Shown here one piece after another: positions 16,854 to 26,556 of a stretch of DNA of 64,000 nucleotides (position 1 is the first letter of the stretch; each line of letters starts with the position of its first letter). The DNA is from Sphingomonas sp. OV641 (lineage in GTDB: Bacteria > Pseudomonadota > Alphaproteobacteria > Sphingomonadales > Sphingomonadaceae): positions 434,001 through 498,000 of the forward strand of contig NZ_FNZB01000001.1 in assembly GCF_900109205.1 (NCBI RefSeq). The letters are read 5' to 3'. A model generated the notes under the pieces. That model searched no databases. It saw only the letters and a list, made by a program, of their open reading frames with translations, and was not told the origin of the DNA. Position numbers and translations under genes: made by a program.

Positions 16854-18650
16854 GTGGCGACTGAGCTTTCCAAGATCCGTAACTTCTCGATCATCGCGCA
16901 TATCGACCATGGCAAGTCGACCCTGGCGGACCGGCTGATCCAGCGCACCGGGGGCCTCTCCGAGCGCGAGATGAGCGCGCAAGTGCTTGATAACATGGAG
17001 ATCGAGAAGGAGCGGGGGATCACCATCAAGGCGCAGACGGTGCGCCTGGAATGGAAAGGCCATGTCCTGAACCTGATGGACACGCCCGGCCACGTCGACT
17101 TCGCCTATGAGGTCAGCCGCAGCCTCGCCGCGTGCGAGGGCGCGCTGCTCGTCGTGGACGCGGCGCAGGGCGTGGAGGCGCAGACGCTCGCCAACGTGTA
17201 CCAGTCGATCGAGCATGACCATGAGATCGTGCCCGTCATCAACAAGATTGACCTGCCCGCGGCCGAACCCGAAAAGGTGAAGGCCGAGATCGAGGAGGTG
17301 ATCGGCCTGGACGCGAGCGGCGCGGTGCTGGCCAGCGCCAAATCCGGCATCGGCATCGAGGAAATCCTGGACGCGGTGGTCGAGCGCATCCCGGCACCCA
17401 AGGGCGACGCCAACGCGCCGCTGAAGGCGATGCTGGTCGACAGCTGGTACGACCCGTACCTTGGCGTCGTCATCCTGGTGCGCGTGATCGACGGCACGCT
17501 GAAGAAGGGCCAGCAGGTGACCTTCATGCAGGCCGGCACGCAGCATCTGGTGGACCGCGTCGGCTGTTTCCGCCCCAAGATCGAGCAGCTGACCGACCTC
17601 GGCCCCGGCGAGATCGGCTTCATCACCGCACAGATCAAGGACGTGGCGCAGGCGCGCGTCGGCGACACGCTGACCGACGCCAAGAGGCCTGCGGCCGAGC
17701 CGCTGCCGGGCTTCAAGGAAGTGCAGCCGGTGGTGTTCTGCGGCCTCTTCCCGGTCGACGCCAACGATTTCGAGAAACTGCGCGAATCGATCAGCAAGCT
17801 GCGCCTGAACGACGCCAGCTTCTCCTTCGAGATGGAGACCAGCGCCGCGCTTGGCTTCGGCTTCCGCTGCGGCTTCCTGGGGCTGCTCCACCTGGAGATC
17901 ATCCAGGAGCGGCTGACGCGCGAATATGACCTGGACCTCATCACCACCGCGCCGAGCGTGGTGTATGAGATCGAGCTGACGCATGAGGGCGGGCAGATCG
18001 AGCTGCACAACCCGGCCGACATGCCCGATCCCAACAAGATCGAGATGATCGCCGAGCCGTGGATCGAGGCGACGATCTACGTCCCCGACGAATATCTCGG
18101 CTCCATCCTGAAGCTGTGCCAGGACCGCCGCGGCATCCAGAAGAACCTGACATACGTCGGCGGGCGCGCGCAGGTTACGTACGAACTGCCGCTCAACGAA
18201 GTGGTGTTCGACTTCTACGACCGGCTGAAGAGCATCAGCCGCGGCTATGCCAGCTTCGACTATCACCAGATCGGCTATCGCGAGGGCGACCTCGTCAAGA
18301 TGAGCATCCTGGTGAACAACGAGCCGGTCGACGCTCTGAGCATGATCGTCCACCGCGGATCGGCGGAAACGCGCGGGCGCGGCATGTGCGAGCGGCTGAA
18401 GGACCTGATCCCGCGCCATATGTTCAAGATCCCGATCCAGGCGGCGATCGGCGGCAAGGTGATCGCGCGCGAGACGATCGCCGCGCTGCGCAAGGACGTG
18501 ACCGCGAAATGCTATGGCGGCGACGCGACGCGCAAGCGCAAGCTGCTGGAGAAGCAGAAGGAAGGCAAGAAGCGCATGCGGGAATATGGCTCGGTGAGCA
18601 TCCCGCAGGAGGCGTTTATTGCAGCGCTGAGGATGGGGGATGACGCGTAG
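16854..18650 (+). CDS. lepA: Elongation factor 4 (LepA)
   Basis: 598-aa translational GTPase that binds stalled or mistranslocated ribosomes. G1 motif AHIDHGKST (15-23), DTPGHVDF (G3) and NKIDLP (G4) are present, followed by EF-G-like domains and the LepA-specific C-terminal domain ([20 protein letters not shown], then [19 protein letters not shown]). Length is typical. The start is GTG at 16854; homology begins there and no better ATG is available. Confidence 0.97.
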   Translation: MATELSKIRNFSIIAHIDHGKSTLADRLIQRTGGLSEREMSAQVLDNMEIEKERGITIKAQTVRLEWKGHVLNLMDTPGHVDFAYEVSRSLAACEGALLVVDAAQGVEAQTLANVYQSIEHDHEIVPVINKIDLPAAEPEKVKAEIEEVIGLDASGAVLASAKSGIGIEEILDAVVERIPAPKGDANAPLKAMLVDSWYDPYLGVVILVRVIDGTLKKGQQVTFMQAGTQHLVDRVGCFRPKIEQLTDLGPGEIGFITAQIKDVAQARVGDTLTDAKRPAAEPLPGFKEVQPVVFCGLFPVDANDFEKLRESISKLRLNDASFSFEMETSAALGFGFRCGFLGLLHLEIIQERLTREYDLDLITTAPSVVYEIELTHEGGQIELHNPADMPDPNKIEMIAEPWIEATIYVPDEYLGSILKLCQDRRGIQKNLTYVGGRAQVTYELPLNEVVFDFYDRLKSISRGYASFDYHQIGYREGDLVKMSILVNNEPVDALSMIVHRGSAETRGRGMCERLKDLIPRHMFKIPIQAAIGGKVIARETIAALRKDVTAKCYGGDATRKRKLLEKQKEGKKRMREYGSVSIPQEAFIAALRMGDDA

Positions 18651-18666
18651 CGCCCGAGGCTAGGGA

Positions 18667-18688
18667 GGCGATTGCGCCAGCAATCGCC
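18667..18688 (+). terminator. Hairpin after lepA
   Basis: Perfect 9-bp stem GGCGATTGC / GCAATCGCC around a GCCA loop, 17 bases after the lepA stop; no T-run. Confidence 0.55.
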
Positions 18689-18842
18689 GAGCTAGGCGAG
18701 GATCAGCGCAAGCGCGGCCGACGACCGCCCGGGCCCACCGGGCGTGTCGATCGACGACGCGGCTTTGCCGCGGCGCGGGGCGGATTGACCCAGGTTCGGC
18801 CCAGTTCGTTGCATTTCGCCATCGAAGGCGTACCTTGATCGC

Positions 18843-19058
18843 GTGAACGAACTTTCGCCCATCGTGTCCGAGTTCGACAGCGAGGAAGCGGCCGAGGCCT
18901 ATGACGCCTGGTTTCGCGCCAAGGTAGCCGCGTCATTGGCAGATGATCGGCCGGTCGTCGCCCATGACGATGCCATGGCGCAGGTGCGGGCGATCATCGA
19001 CGGGCACAATCGTGCAGGCAAACACGCTTGCGGCTGGTCTGGCGCGGCAGGGCGCTGA
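18843..19058 (+). CDS. Antitoxin of a type II toxin-antitoxin pair
   Basis: 71-aa acidic protein (NELSPIVSEFDSEEAAEAYDAWF) with the helix pattern of small ParD/RelB-like antitoxins that accompany RelE/ParE toxins. The segment AYDAWFRAKVAASLADDRP resembles the stability-determinant family. The start is GTG. The 3' end overlaps the toxin frame by about 30 bases, the usual coupling for such pairs. It should bind and neutralise the toxin and repress its own promoter. The last dozen residues (HACGWSGAAGR) come from the overlap and may be unstructured. Confidence 0.75.
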   Translation: MNELSPIVSEFDSEEAAEAYDAWFRAKVAASLADDRPVVAHDDAMAQVRAIIDGHNRAGKHACGWSGAAGR

Positions 19059-19300
19059 ATGTTCTAAAGGCGATTGTTTCCTACATAGCCGAACGGAACG
19101 TGGCGGCGGCGCGGCGTTTGCAAGAGGACATCGAGGCGTGCGCGGAGCGCTTGCCTGATCATCCCTTCATGTATCGGCGCGGGCGTGTAGCCGGTACACG
19201 TGAGGCGGTCGTGCACCCCAACTATATTCTGGTTTATCAGGTAGGCCGCGACGCGCTCGAGATCGTAAGCGTGATGCATAGTCGGCGAAGCTATTCCTAA
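19028..19300 (+). CDS. RelE/ParE-family toxin
   Basis: 90-aa small basic protein of the RelE/ParE fold: LVWRGRALNVLKAIVSYIAE helical N-terminus, then GRVAGTREAVVHPNYILVYQV and a C-terminal strand with EIVSVMHSRRSYS, the classic ParE ending. Start is TTG at 19028, which lies within the antitoxin gene; low-efficiency starts are common for toxins. Whether it is an mRNA interferase or a gyrase poison cannot be told from sequence alone; the ParE-like C-terminus favours the latter slightly. Confidence 0.82.
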   Translation: MRLVWRGRALNVLKAIVSYIAERNVAAARRLQEDIEACAERLPDHPFMYRRGRVAGTREAVVHPNYILVYQVGRDALEIVSVMHSRRSYS

Positions 19301-19498
19301 TGGCGGCTCAGGTCGTTTTCGACGGTGGGCGGATCGTGCGTGCTCGGTTCTAGCACGACGTCATGACTTAAACGTGAGTTGTCCCGTTGCTGCTGCGGAA
19401 GTGCAAACAGATCGCGAGCCGACGAGCGGACTGGCAACAACATCTTCCTTTTCATCCGCACGCTTCGTAGTAGCATGGCGGTTAAGTAGGAGGGAAGA

Positions 19499-20317
19499 AT
19501 GAGCAATAAACGTCGTGTGTTAGCAGAGGTGCTTTCGATTGACGCGTGGCATGAGCCAATGCGTTTCAATGGTGAGAGCTTCTCCGTTCATGTTGAGCTG
19601 AGCTTCAGAGGGGGGAGGGTAGGTGGAGATAATCCCGATTTCCCATTTACGTTTAATATCGCTCTAAAGCGCGCGCTACTTACGCTTAACTTAGAAAGGC
19701 CCCTGATCATTGAGCGTAACAGCGTTGCTAGAAGTATACCCAAGAACAAGGGGGAGCTTACTCGTATATCAAGGGCACGGGACGAGGTTAGAAGTAATGC
19801 GGAGTTGGGAGGGAAGCTGAGTCCATCTTCTATGGCGATAAGTCTATCCGGAGGTTCGAAAAAGTCTGAAGCTAAAGAAATGGAAGACAAAATAAAAGTT
19901 GTTCAGGAGGTTCCTAGGATTATAGCTCTTCCTCTTCCGTCAGGACTTAACGAGTACGCTTGGGAGCTCAAGCCGGGTCAGTCTGAGACATTAGAGGGGC
20001 AGCCTTGGGACCCAGTCGAGGAACCAAGGTTGTCAGCTAAAATAAAAACTGGTGGCCAACCAAAAATTGAGCCAATCATCAAAGCTATCGTTACATGTAA
20101 GCTTGAAGACATAGCTATTACAGAGCTAACCTTGAAAGACACGTCATTTTTGAGTTCTTTGAAGGAAGCGGCGTTTAATAACGTTAACAAAGCGGCGGCT
20201 ATTCAGCACCTTAAATTCACATTGCGAGAGATGGAGTTGGAAACGGGGGAGTTTGGAGATCTGTTTTCCGCTGTTACAATTGCGGATCTTATAGTGGCAG
20301 AGCAGGACAATGATTGA
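19499..20317 (+). CDS. Unknown protein, first gene of an AT-rich cassette
   Basis: 272-aa protein with no signal peptide and no family I recognise. The first 100 residues look beta-rich (FSVHVELSF, PFTFNIALKRALLTLN), a charged linker follows (SGGSKKSEAKEMEDKIKVV), and the C-terminal third is again strand-rich (IKAIVTCKLEDIAITELTL) ending in an acidic helix. A strong AGGAGG stands at 19488-19493, five bases before the ATG. Base and codon use are clearly more AT-rich than the surrounding genes (many AAA, ATA, TTA, AAT codons), a sign of recent transfer. The stop overlaps the next gene by eight bases, so the two are cotranslated. Confidence 0.75.
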   Translation: MSNKRRVLAEVLSIDAWHEPMRFNGESFSVHVELSFRGGRVGGDNPDFPFTFNIALKRALLTLNLERPLIIERNSVARSIPKNKGELTRISRARDEVRSNAELGGKLSPSSMAISLSGGSKKSEAKEMEDKIKVVQEVPRIIALPLPSGLNEYAWELKPGQSETLEGQPWDPVEEPRLSAKIKTGGQPKIEPIIKAIVTCKLEDIAITELTLKDTSFLSSLKEAAFNNVNKAAAIQHLKFTLREMELETGEFGDLFSAVTIADLIVAEQDND

Positions 20318-21074
20318 GAAGCTGGAACGCGTTGTGTCTATGCTGAAAAGCGATTCACACGAGTTGCAATATCTAGTCAAGTTGTCAGGACGAGATGCGT
20401 TTAGATTCTTCAATGGTGCGGATCTGACCGGTTTAGACCTTTCATCTCAAAACCTTTCGGGAATGAACTTCGACGGCGCCGACTTGCGGTTCTCTAATCT
20501 GAGCAGCATTTCCTTCGATCCGGGTTGCTTTAACCTTAGTGTTCTTGATCGAAACCAGCAATGGTTGCGTGACGAGTACGAATTTAATGCGGAAGAGATA
20601 ATAAACTTCCCCGCTAGAGACCTGTTAGTATTTGTAAAATTCAGAGCGGGTCTCATGGATGCTATAATATCTATGCTTGGGATATCTCTTGAAAACTTCT
20701 CTGTTCATGCTGGTATAAGCACATCATCACTACGCAAGGCCAGGGCTAATAAAGTGGTCGCGATAGAGACGTCGCAGTCTATTATCGCAGGATGTAGGAA
20801 GCTATTTTTTCAGGACAAAAGAGAGCCCCTGAAAAAATACATCTCTTTAATAGAGCAGCCTTGTGCGGCTCTCCTTGTGGGTGGGAACAACAAACCTTTT
20901 GAAACTATCAGTCATCAAAGGCTTGAGCACTTGCTCCTTCTTCGTCGTCTTCGCTTAAAGGACAGTGAATTAAGGCATGGTGGAAGTGTGCCGGCCTACT
21001 TGCAGCATAGGGATACTGCTGAGTATTTGAGATATTTCGAAGACTTGGTGAACCGAGTTGACCTTTACGAATAA
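20310..21074 (+). CDS. Pentapeptide-repeat protein with a possible HTH domain
   Basis: 254-aa protein. Residues 37-66 are six consecutive pentapeptide units (ADLTG LDLSS QNLSG MNFDG ADLRF SNLSS), the A(D/N)LxX quadrilateral helix motif. Around residues 121-168 the order helix-GIS-helix (SLENFSVHAGISTSSLRKAR) reads like a helix-turn-helix of the lambda-repressor type, though this is inference. The C-terminus is basic, helical and Leu/Arg-rich (RLEHLLLLRRLRLKDSELR). AT-rich codon use as in the preceding gene, with which it overlaps. Too few repeats for a Qnr/MfpA DNA mimic; a regulatory or protein-interaction role is more likely. Confidence 0.75.
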   Translation: MIEKLERVVSMLKSDSHELQYLVKLSGRDAFRFFNGADLTGLDLSSQNLSGMNFDGADLRFSNLSSISFDPGCFNLSVLDRNQQWLRDEYEFNAEEIINFPARDLLVFVKFRAGLMDAIISMLGISLENFSVHAGISTSSLRKARANKVVAIETSQSIIAGCRKLFFQDKREPLKKYISLIEQPCAALLVGGNNKPFETISHQRLEHLLLLRRLRLKDSELRHGGSVPAYLQHRDTAEYLRYFEDLVNRVDLYE

Positions 21075-21234
21075 CAACGAACTTGATGATGATGAGGATT
21101 ACAAAGCAGCTCACCGCCGGTGGCTGTCAGGCTGAGTTGTTTCAGGACGAGCTTCCGTCATCTCGCTTTTTGTGTACGTCACCAAATCAACGTCTAGAGG
21201 CGGTCGTCGCTGCGCGCCGCTTCCGCGACAGTCG

Positions 21235-22293
21235 CTAGGCTCCGCCTAGCTCCTTGAAGCGGCGCCACGTCTCCTCGTTCGCTGACGCCTCCCACACCGC
21301 CTGCGACTCCGCGATCCGCCGCTGCGCCTCGGCGCGGGCGTGCTGGCGCTCCCTTGCCGTATCCCCCTGATAGTCCATCCATGAACCGGGCAGGAACTCG
21401 CGCAGGTCGATCGGTGGGCGGGGTGGCTCGTCGGCGGCTTCCCAGATGTCGCGGCGCAGCTTGTCGAGGATGGGGGTGAGCGTGCCGCAGTTGATCTCCC
21501 GCTCGTACATGCCGTCGCCGCGCCGGGTGCGGGTGTGCATGTCGATGATGTCCATGCGCTCGCCGCAGCCTTCGAGGATCAGCTCAAAGAAGTTGAGCTG
21601 GCGCAGGTAGAAATCGGCGGCGGCCCAATTGCCGGCGAGGCGCTCGCGGCGCTCGCTCTGCACCTTGATCTGATAGGTGCGCATGAGGTGGACGAGGAAT
21701 TCCTCGCTGCTCTGCTTGGCGGCCTCCGCCTCGGCAAAGGCGCGGCGTTCGTCCGCCTCGGCGCGCTCGCGGCAGGCGGGGCATTGCTTGGCCGCCTCGC
21801 GCGCGATCGTCTCGGGGTGCTTGGTGCCGGGGGCGAGCGCGGTGTTGCTGTAGCGATCGGGCAGGTGATGCTTCAGCATGAACATCAGCAGGCGATCATT
21901 GTACCAGCGGCGCTCGCCGACCTGCTCGCCCTTGTGGAAGACGGGGACGGGGACGCCCTCCATCGCGCGCTCCATGGCGATATCGGTGAGGCGCTGGACG
22001 CCGCTGGCGAGCGCGGCCTCCCAGGCGGCGCGGAAGCTTTCCGCCTCCGGCTGGCGGCGCAGGTGATAGGCGCCCTCCGTGGTCTTGCCGATGCGGCGGG
22101 CGGCGGCCTTTACCGATCCGGTTTCGGCGAGCGCGTGGATGAAGCCGCGCTGCCGCTCCGCCGTCCAGCCATCGTGCCGGTGCTTGCGGGGCACGGGGGT
22201 GAAGGCGAGCGGATCGGGAGCCGCGGGGGCGGGGGCGGGCGCGCCGGGCTGGGCGGCCGGAGGGGAGAGGAGTGGCTGCATGGCGCGGAACAT
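21235..22293 (-). CDS. HTH-like hypothetical protein with CxxC
   Basis: 352-aa protein, normal GC for the region. The N-terminus is Pro/Ala-rich and disordered. Residues about 42-115 (TAERQRGFIHALAETGSVKAAARRIG...EGAYHLRR) form a homeodomain-like HTH as in terminase small subunits and transposase DNA-binding domains. A CxxC (QCPACRERAEADERR) near residue 175 may bind metal. The C-terminal part is helical and charged with many Arg/Glu. No other phage genes are nearby, so a chromosomal DNA-binding protein is more likely than a terminase. ATG at 22281 is an alternative start. Confidence 0.65.
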   Translation of the reverse strand: MFRAMQPLLSPPAAQPGAPAPAPAAPDPLAFTPVPRKHRHDGWTAERQRGFIHALAETGSVKAAARRIGKTTEGAYHLRRQPEAESFRAAWEAALASGVQRLTDIAMERAMEGVPVPVFHKGEQVGERRWYNDRLLMFMLKHHLPDRYSNTALAPGTKHPETIAREAAKQCPACRERAEADERRAFAEAEAAKQSSEEFLVHLMRTYQIKVQSERRERLAGNWAAADFYLRQLNFFELILEGCGERMDIIDMHTRTRRGDGMYEREINCGTLTPILDKLRRDIWEAADEPPRPPIDLREFLPGSWMDYQGDTARERQHARAEAQRRIAESQAVWEASANEETWRRFKELGGA

Positions 22294-22360
22294 AGCACGA
22301 ACGTGCGGGTGTAGGACAGCGGGGGTGGTTGGGGGGTGGTCTGGGGTGTGCGCTGTTGGT

Positions 22361-22529
22361 TTCGTTCGTGCTGGGCGACGTCAAAGGGCTTGTGCCGGGT
22401 GTGGCGTTGCCTGGCACGTGCTTCGACTTCGCTCAGCACGAACGGGGGGGGGGATGGATGGGCCGTGGGTGTGGGGGGACGCGCGAGGGGTGCGCTGTTG
22501 TCTTCGTTCGTCCTGAGCGTAGTCGAAGG
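22361..22529. repeat. Three copies of a short dispersed repeat
   Basis: Between the HTH-like gene and the end of purL three copies of the motif TTCGTNCTGAGCGNAGTCGAAG occur: 22361-22387 (degraded, plus), 22421-22443 (inverted) and 22502-22529 (plus). The first and third are also preceded by GTGCGCTGTTG. This is a REP-like intergenic element; the inverted middle copy can pair with either neighbour. Confidence 0.6.
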
Positions 22530-22561
22530 GCGCGTGCGGGGTGGGGGTGTGCGGGGGCGGA

Positions 22562-24784
22562 TCAGCCCTCCAGCGATACCTCCGCGCCCATGAGCTTCGG
22601 GAAGAAGGCTTCGTGCGCCTCTCGCAGCGCGTCGAGCGAGACGACATCGTCGCGATCGGGCCGCTCGAAGATCAGGCGCTTGCCGCCGGTGCGGCCCATC
22701 GGCTCAGCCTCCACCCCGGCGTCGAGCGCGGCGTGGAGGAAATCGGCCAGCGCGTGATCGTGGACGGTGACGATGTAGACGCCCTGATCCTCGGCGAAGA
22801 AGCTGTGCGCGCAATCATAGGGCTGCTTGCGGTCGATCATCGCGCCGATGTTGCCGGCGAGCGCCATTTCCGCGAGCGTGACGGCGATGCCGCCATCGGA
22901 GACGTCATGGACGGCGGAGAGCTGGCCAAGGTCGATCGCCTGGCGGATGAGATCGCCGGTCGCCTTCTCCTGCTGGAGGTCGACGCGGGGCGGTGGGCCT
23001 TCCTCGCGGCCGTGCACCTCGCGCAGCCAGAGCGACTGGCCGAGATCGCCGCGGCGCGTGCCGACCGCGAGGATCACGTCGCCCGAGCCCTTGAAGGCGA
23101 TGGTGGCGCTCTTGGTCCAGTCCGCCATCAGGCCGACGCCGCCGATCGCGGGGGTGGGGAGGATCGCGCTGCCGCCGCCGGTCGCCTTCGACTCATTGTA
23201 GAGCGAGACGTTGCCGGAGACGATCGGATAGTCGAGCGCGCGGCACGCCTCGCCCATGCCGTCGAGGCAGCCGACGATCTGGCCCATGATCTCGGGGCGC
23301 TGGGGGTTGGCGAAGTTCAGGCAGTTGGTGATCGCGAGCGGCTTCGCGCCGACGGCGGTGAGGTTACGCCACGTCTCGGCGACCGCCTGCTTGCCGCCCT
23401 CGACCGGGTCGGCGTAGCAATAGCGCGGGGTGCAATCGGTGGTGATCGCCAGCGCCTTGTCGGTGCCGTGGACGCGGACGACCGCGGCGTCACCGCCGGG
23501 GCGCTGGACGGTGTCGGCGCCGACCATGTGGTCGTATTGCTCCCAGATCCAGCGGCGCGAGGCGATGTCGGGCGAGCCCATCAGGGTCAGGAGATCGGCG
23601 GCAATGTCCTTGCACTCCGGCACGTTCACCAGCGCCTTGGCGGGCGGGGTGGGGACGTGCGGACGATCGTAGAGCGGGGCCTCGTCGGCGAGCGGGGCGA
23701 GCGGAATGTCGCAGACCACATCGCCCTGCCATTTCAGCACCATGCGGCCGGTATCGGTGACATGGCCGATGACCGCGAAATCCAGCTCCCACTTGCGGAA
23801 GATCGCCTCGGCGAAGGCTTCGCGGCCGGGCTTGAGCACCATCAGCATGCGCTCCTGCGATTCGGAGAGCATCATCTCGTACGGCGTCATGCCGGTTTCG
23901 CGCTGGGGCACGTCGTCCATGACCAGCTCGATGCCGACACCGCCCTTGGACGCCATCTCGACGCTGGAGGAGGTGAGGCCCGCCGCGCCCATGTCCTGAA
24001 TCGCGACGATCGCGTCGGAGGCCATCAGCTCGAGACAGGCCTCGATCAGCAGCTTCTCGGTGAACGGATCGCCGACCTGCACGGTGGGGCGCTTTTCCTC
24101 GGCATCCTCGCCGAAATCGGCGGAGGCCATCGTCGCACCGTGGATGCCGTCGCGGCCTGTCTTCGAGCCGACATAGACGATCGGATTGCCGACGCCGCTG
24201 GCGGCCGAATAGAAGATCTTGTCGGTGTCGGCGACGCCGACCGTCATCGCGTTGACGAGGATGTTGCCGTCATAGGCGGGGTGGAAGTTCACCTCGCCGC
24301 CTACGGTGGGCACGCCGACGCAATTGCCATAACCGCCGATGCCATGAACCACGCCCGAGATGAGGTGGCGCATCTTCGGGTGATCGGGGCGGCCGAAGCG
24401 CAAAGCGTTCATGTTCGCCACGGGCCGCGCGCCCATCGTGAACACGTCGCGCAGGATACCGCCGACGCCGGTCGCCGCGCCCTGATAGGGCTCGATGTAC
24501 GACGGGTGGTTGTGCGACTCCATCTTGAAGATCGCGGCCTGACCGTCACCGATGTCGATGACGCCGGCATTCTCGCCCGGGCCGCAGATCACCCAGGGCG
24601 CCTCGGTCGGCAGCTTCTTGAGGTGGATTCGCGAGGATTTGTAGGAGCAATGCTCCGACCACATCACCGAGAAGATGCCGAGTTCCACCAGGTTCGGCTC
24701 GCGGCCGAGCGCGTGGAGCACGCGGTCATATTCCTCGGGGGACAGGCCGTGTTCGGCGACGACTTCAGCAGTGATGGCGGTCAT
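22562..24784 (-). CDS. purL: Phosphoribosylformylglycinamidine synthase subunit II
   Basis: 740-aa ATP-dependent subunit of the PurLQS complex (fourth step of purine synthesis: FGAR to FGAM). Visible motifs: [17 protein letters not shown] near residue 40, the ATP/phosphate loop [18 protein letters not shown], and [11 protein letters not shown] in the second half-domain. Length is that of the small bacterial PurL that needs separate PurS and PurQ, which are not in the window. The ATG giving MTAITAEVV is chosen from the alignment of the family N-terminus; the frame extends upstream only into non-homologous sequence. Confidence 0.97.
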   Translation of the reverse strand: MTAITAEVVAEHGLSPEEYDRVLHALGREPNLVELGIFSVMWSEHCSYKSSRIHLKKLPTEAPWVICGPGENAGVIDIGDGQAAIFKMESHNHPSYIEPYQGAATGVGGILRDVFTMGARPVANMNALRFGRPDHPKMRHLISGVVHGIGGYGNCVGVPTVGGEVNFHPAYDGNILVNAMTVGVADTDKIFYSAASGVGNPIVYVGSKTGRDGIHGATMASADFGEDAEEKRPTVQVGDPFTEKLLIEACLELMASDAIVAIQDMGAAGLTSSSVEMASKGGVGIELVMDDVPQRETGMTPYEMMLSESQERMLMVLKPGREAFAEAIFRKWELDFAVIGHVTDTGRMVLKWQGDVVCDIPLAPLADEAPLYDRPHVPTPPAKALVNVPECKDIAADLLTLMGSPDIASRRWIWEQYDHMVGADTVQRPGGDAAVVRVHGTDKALAITTDCTPRYCYADPVEGGKQAVAETWRNLTAVGAKPLAITNCLNFANPQRPEIMGQIVGCLDGMGEACRALDYPIVSGNVSLYNESKATGGGSAILPTPAIGGVGLMADWTKSATIAFKGSGDVILAVGTRRGDLGQSLWLREVHGREEGPPPRVDLQQEKATGDLIRQAIDLGQLSAVHDVSDGGIAVTLAEMALAGNIGAMIDRKQPYDCAHSFFAEDQGVYIVTVHDHALADFLHAALDAGVEAEPMGRTGGKRLIFERPDRDDVVSLDALREAHEAFFPKLMGAEVSLEG

Positions 24785-24801
24785 GCGCGCGCGATAGCGA
24801 T

Positions 24802-24835
24802 GGAGGCGGCCGGTGTCACCACACCGACCGCCTCC
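24802..24835 (-). terminator. Terminator after the RTX gene
   Basis: GGAGGCGGCCGGTGT pairs with ACACCGACCGCCTCC: 15 positions with one C-A mismatch, CACC loop, just beyond the RTX gene stop and before purL. Confidence 0.7.
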
Positions 24836-24842
24836 AAGTGCA

Positions 24843-26486
24843 TCAGAGTTGCAGGCTAAGCACCGACGGATCGACCAGATCAACGACGACAAGGGCGAAG
24901 TCCGCAGCCATGTCGCCATCCATATCGGCGTAGATCACGGTGTTGCCGCGATCCGCCGCGATGCGCAGCTCGCCTGCCACGCCGCTGAACGCCGCATCGC
25001 CGATGAAGGAGAAGGCCTGATCGCCCGCCTCTGCCGGATTCGAATCGATGCCCGACAGATCGATCTGATCACCGGCGGTGAAATCCACGATGCGATCGGC
25101 CGTGCCGAAGGTGGCGCCGCTGTCGTTCACGTCGGCAAACACGAACACATCGTTGCCAGCACCGCCGGTGAGCCGATCCCTGCCTTCGCCACCGACGATC
25201 ACGTCCGCGCCGGCACCGCCGGCGATCACGTCGTCGCCAGCACCGCCCCAGATTTCGCCTGCGACTTCACCGTCACCGCGATAGTCATCATTGCCTTCGC
25301 CCAGATCGACATTGCCGATGATCTGGCCCTGATTGCGGACCTTGTCGTCGCCGGCGCCCGCGTCGATCGCAATCTCCGCATCGGTGGCGATGGTGCCGCT
25401 GTTGATGATGAGGTCGTCAAAATCGCCAATGAAGCGGACGGCATAGCCAAGTTCGGCCGAGACGGTGCCGTCATTGATCAACGTGGTTTCGGCATAGGCG
25501 CCGTTGCGATCGCCATCGTCGATCAGGATGCCGTTGCTCTGGCCATGAATGAGACCGCCAGCGAGATTGTTGATGCGGCCACCGCCGGCGGCGATGCCAT
25601 CAGCGAAATTCTCGATAAGATCCGCCCCGATCCCCTCGATCGTGCCGGTGTTGCGGATGCTGACGAGATAGTCGACGTCCACGCCGTCTCCATCGCCATC
25701 GCCGAAGCCGTCATAGCGACCGCTGATCAGGCCGTTGTTGACGACCGTGACATAGCCGTCGCCATCGGCAGCCTCGGTATCAAAGTTCACGCCCGAACCG
25801 TTGCGGCCGATGATGACGCCGCCAGCCGCATTCTGGATCAGGGCGTCATTCGCGCCGGTGATGCCATGCTTGCCGCCTTCGATATGACCAGTCGAAAGGT
25901 TGACGACCTTGCCAGCGACACCGCCGTCCTTCGGCTGGAAATCGATCGCATCGCCGCCCGACGTTTCGCCGTCCAAGTTGCCGGCGAGGATAGTGCCGCC
26001 ATTGATCACGGTGATCGCGGTCGCGGCGTCATGGCCGGGGCGGACCACATCCGAATCGCCATCGTTGGTGATCAGGCCACCCGCCATGTTGCGGAGCGTG
26101 ATCGTGCTTGCACGCAGATCGCGCATCGCGATCGCATGATCATCGCCACCGATGATCGAGCCGAAGTTGGTGAACAGCACGTCGCCGGTGGTGCCGGTTT
26201 CCGACGACAGTTCCACGGCGACCGCATCGGCCGAGATGGTGCCGCGGTTGGAAAGGCGCAGATCCAGCACGCCCGAGAACTCACCAACCAATGCGGCATC
26301 GCTGCTGCCGGTCACGGAGATGGTGCCATCGTTACGGACGATCGCGTCGTTGCCGGTGATGCGCACGGCAGGCGCACCGCCGGTGCGGGCAATGGTGCCG
26401 CCTTCACGAATCCACAGCGCGTCACCAGCGCCGACGATCGTTTCCGTCGTGATCGTCTCGCCATCGCGAACCCTGATCCGTGCCAT
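24843..26486 (-). CDS. RTX-type secreted beta-solenoid protein
   Basis: 547 aa. Residues about 1-390 are a repetitive beta-solenoid in which units of about 25-35 residues repeat N-x-G-T-I/L-x-G-x ([27 protein letters not shown]). Three to four glycine-rich calcium repeats follow ([30 protein letters not shown]). The last about 110 residues form a peptidase-M10-type C-terminal domain ([17 protein letters not shown]), found on proteins exported by type I secretion. There is no N-terminal signal peptide. No catalytic motif is seen, so it may be an adhesin or matrix protein. GGAGG precedes the ATG. No ABC exporter genes are in the window. Confidence 0.8.
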   Translation of the reverse strand: MARIRVRDGETITTETIVGAGDALWIREGGTIARTGGAPAVRITGNDAIVRNDGTISVTGSSDAALVGEFSGVLDLRLSNRGTISADAVAVELSSETGTTGDVLFTNFGSIIGGDDHAIAMRDLRASTITLRNMAGGLITNDGDSDVVRPGHDAATAITVINGGTILAGNLDGETSGGDAIDFQPKDGGVAGKVVNLSTGHIEGGKHGITGANDALIQNAAGGVIIGRNGSGVNFDTEAADGDGYVTVVNNGLISGRYDGFGDGDGDGVDVDYLVSIRNTGTIEGIGADLIENFADGIAAGGGRINNLAGGLIHGQSNGILIDDGDRNGAYAETTLINDGTVSAELGYAVRFIGDFDDLIINSGTIATDAEIAIDAGAGDDKVRNQGQIIGNVDLGEGNDDYRGDGEVAGEIWGGAGDDVIAGGAGADVIVGGEGRDRLTGGAGNDVFVFADVNDSGATFGTADRIVDFTAGDQIDLSGIDSNPAEAGDQAFSFIGDAAFSGVAGELRIAADRGNTVIYADMDGDMAADFALVVVDLVDPSVLSLQL

Positions 26487-26556
26487 GCCCTAAGCCTCCC
26501 TGTATCGGTGCGAGAATACGCACCTCGGCAGGTCGGTTAGGCAGCGGACATGACCA

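Noticed and set aside
16836..18419. 527-codon minus-strand open frame across lepA
   Set aside because: Antisense to a clear LepA. Composition (many Asp, His, Arg) is that of a GC-rich shadow frame, with no family motif.
19297..19569. Minus-strand ORF over the promoter of the AT-rich cassette
   Set aside because: Overlaps the cassette's ribosome binding site and start; text has no family features.
21235..22293. Reading as a prophage terminase small subunit
   Set aside because: No portal, capsid or large-subunit gene nearby; only the HTH is similar.
22541..24859. 772-codon plus-strand frame across purL
   Set aside because: Shadow of PurL; the protein text is Arg/Ala/Gly/Asp rich and without domains.
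24813..26540. 575-codon plus-strand frame opposite the RTX beta-solenoid gene
   Set aside because: Antisense to the repeat protein; no ribosome binding site and no recognisable domain.
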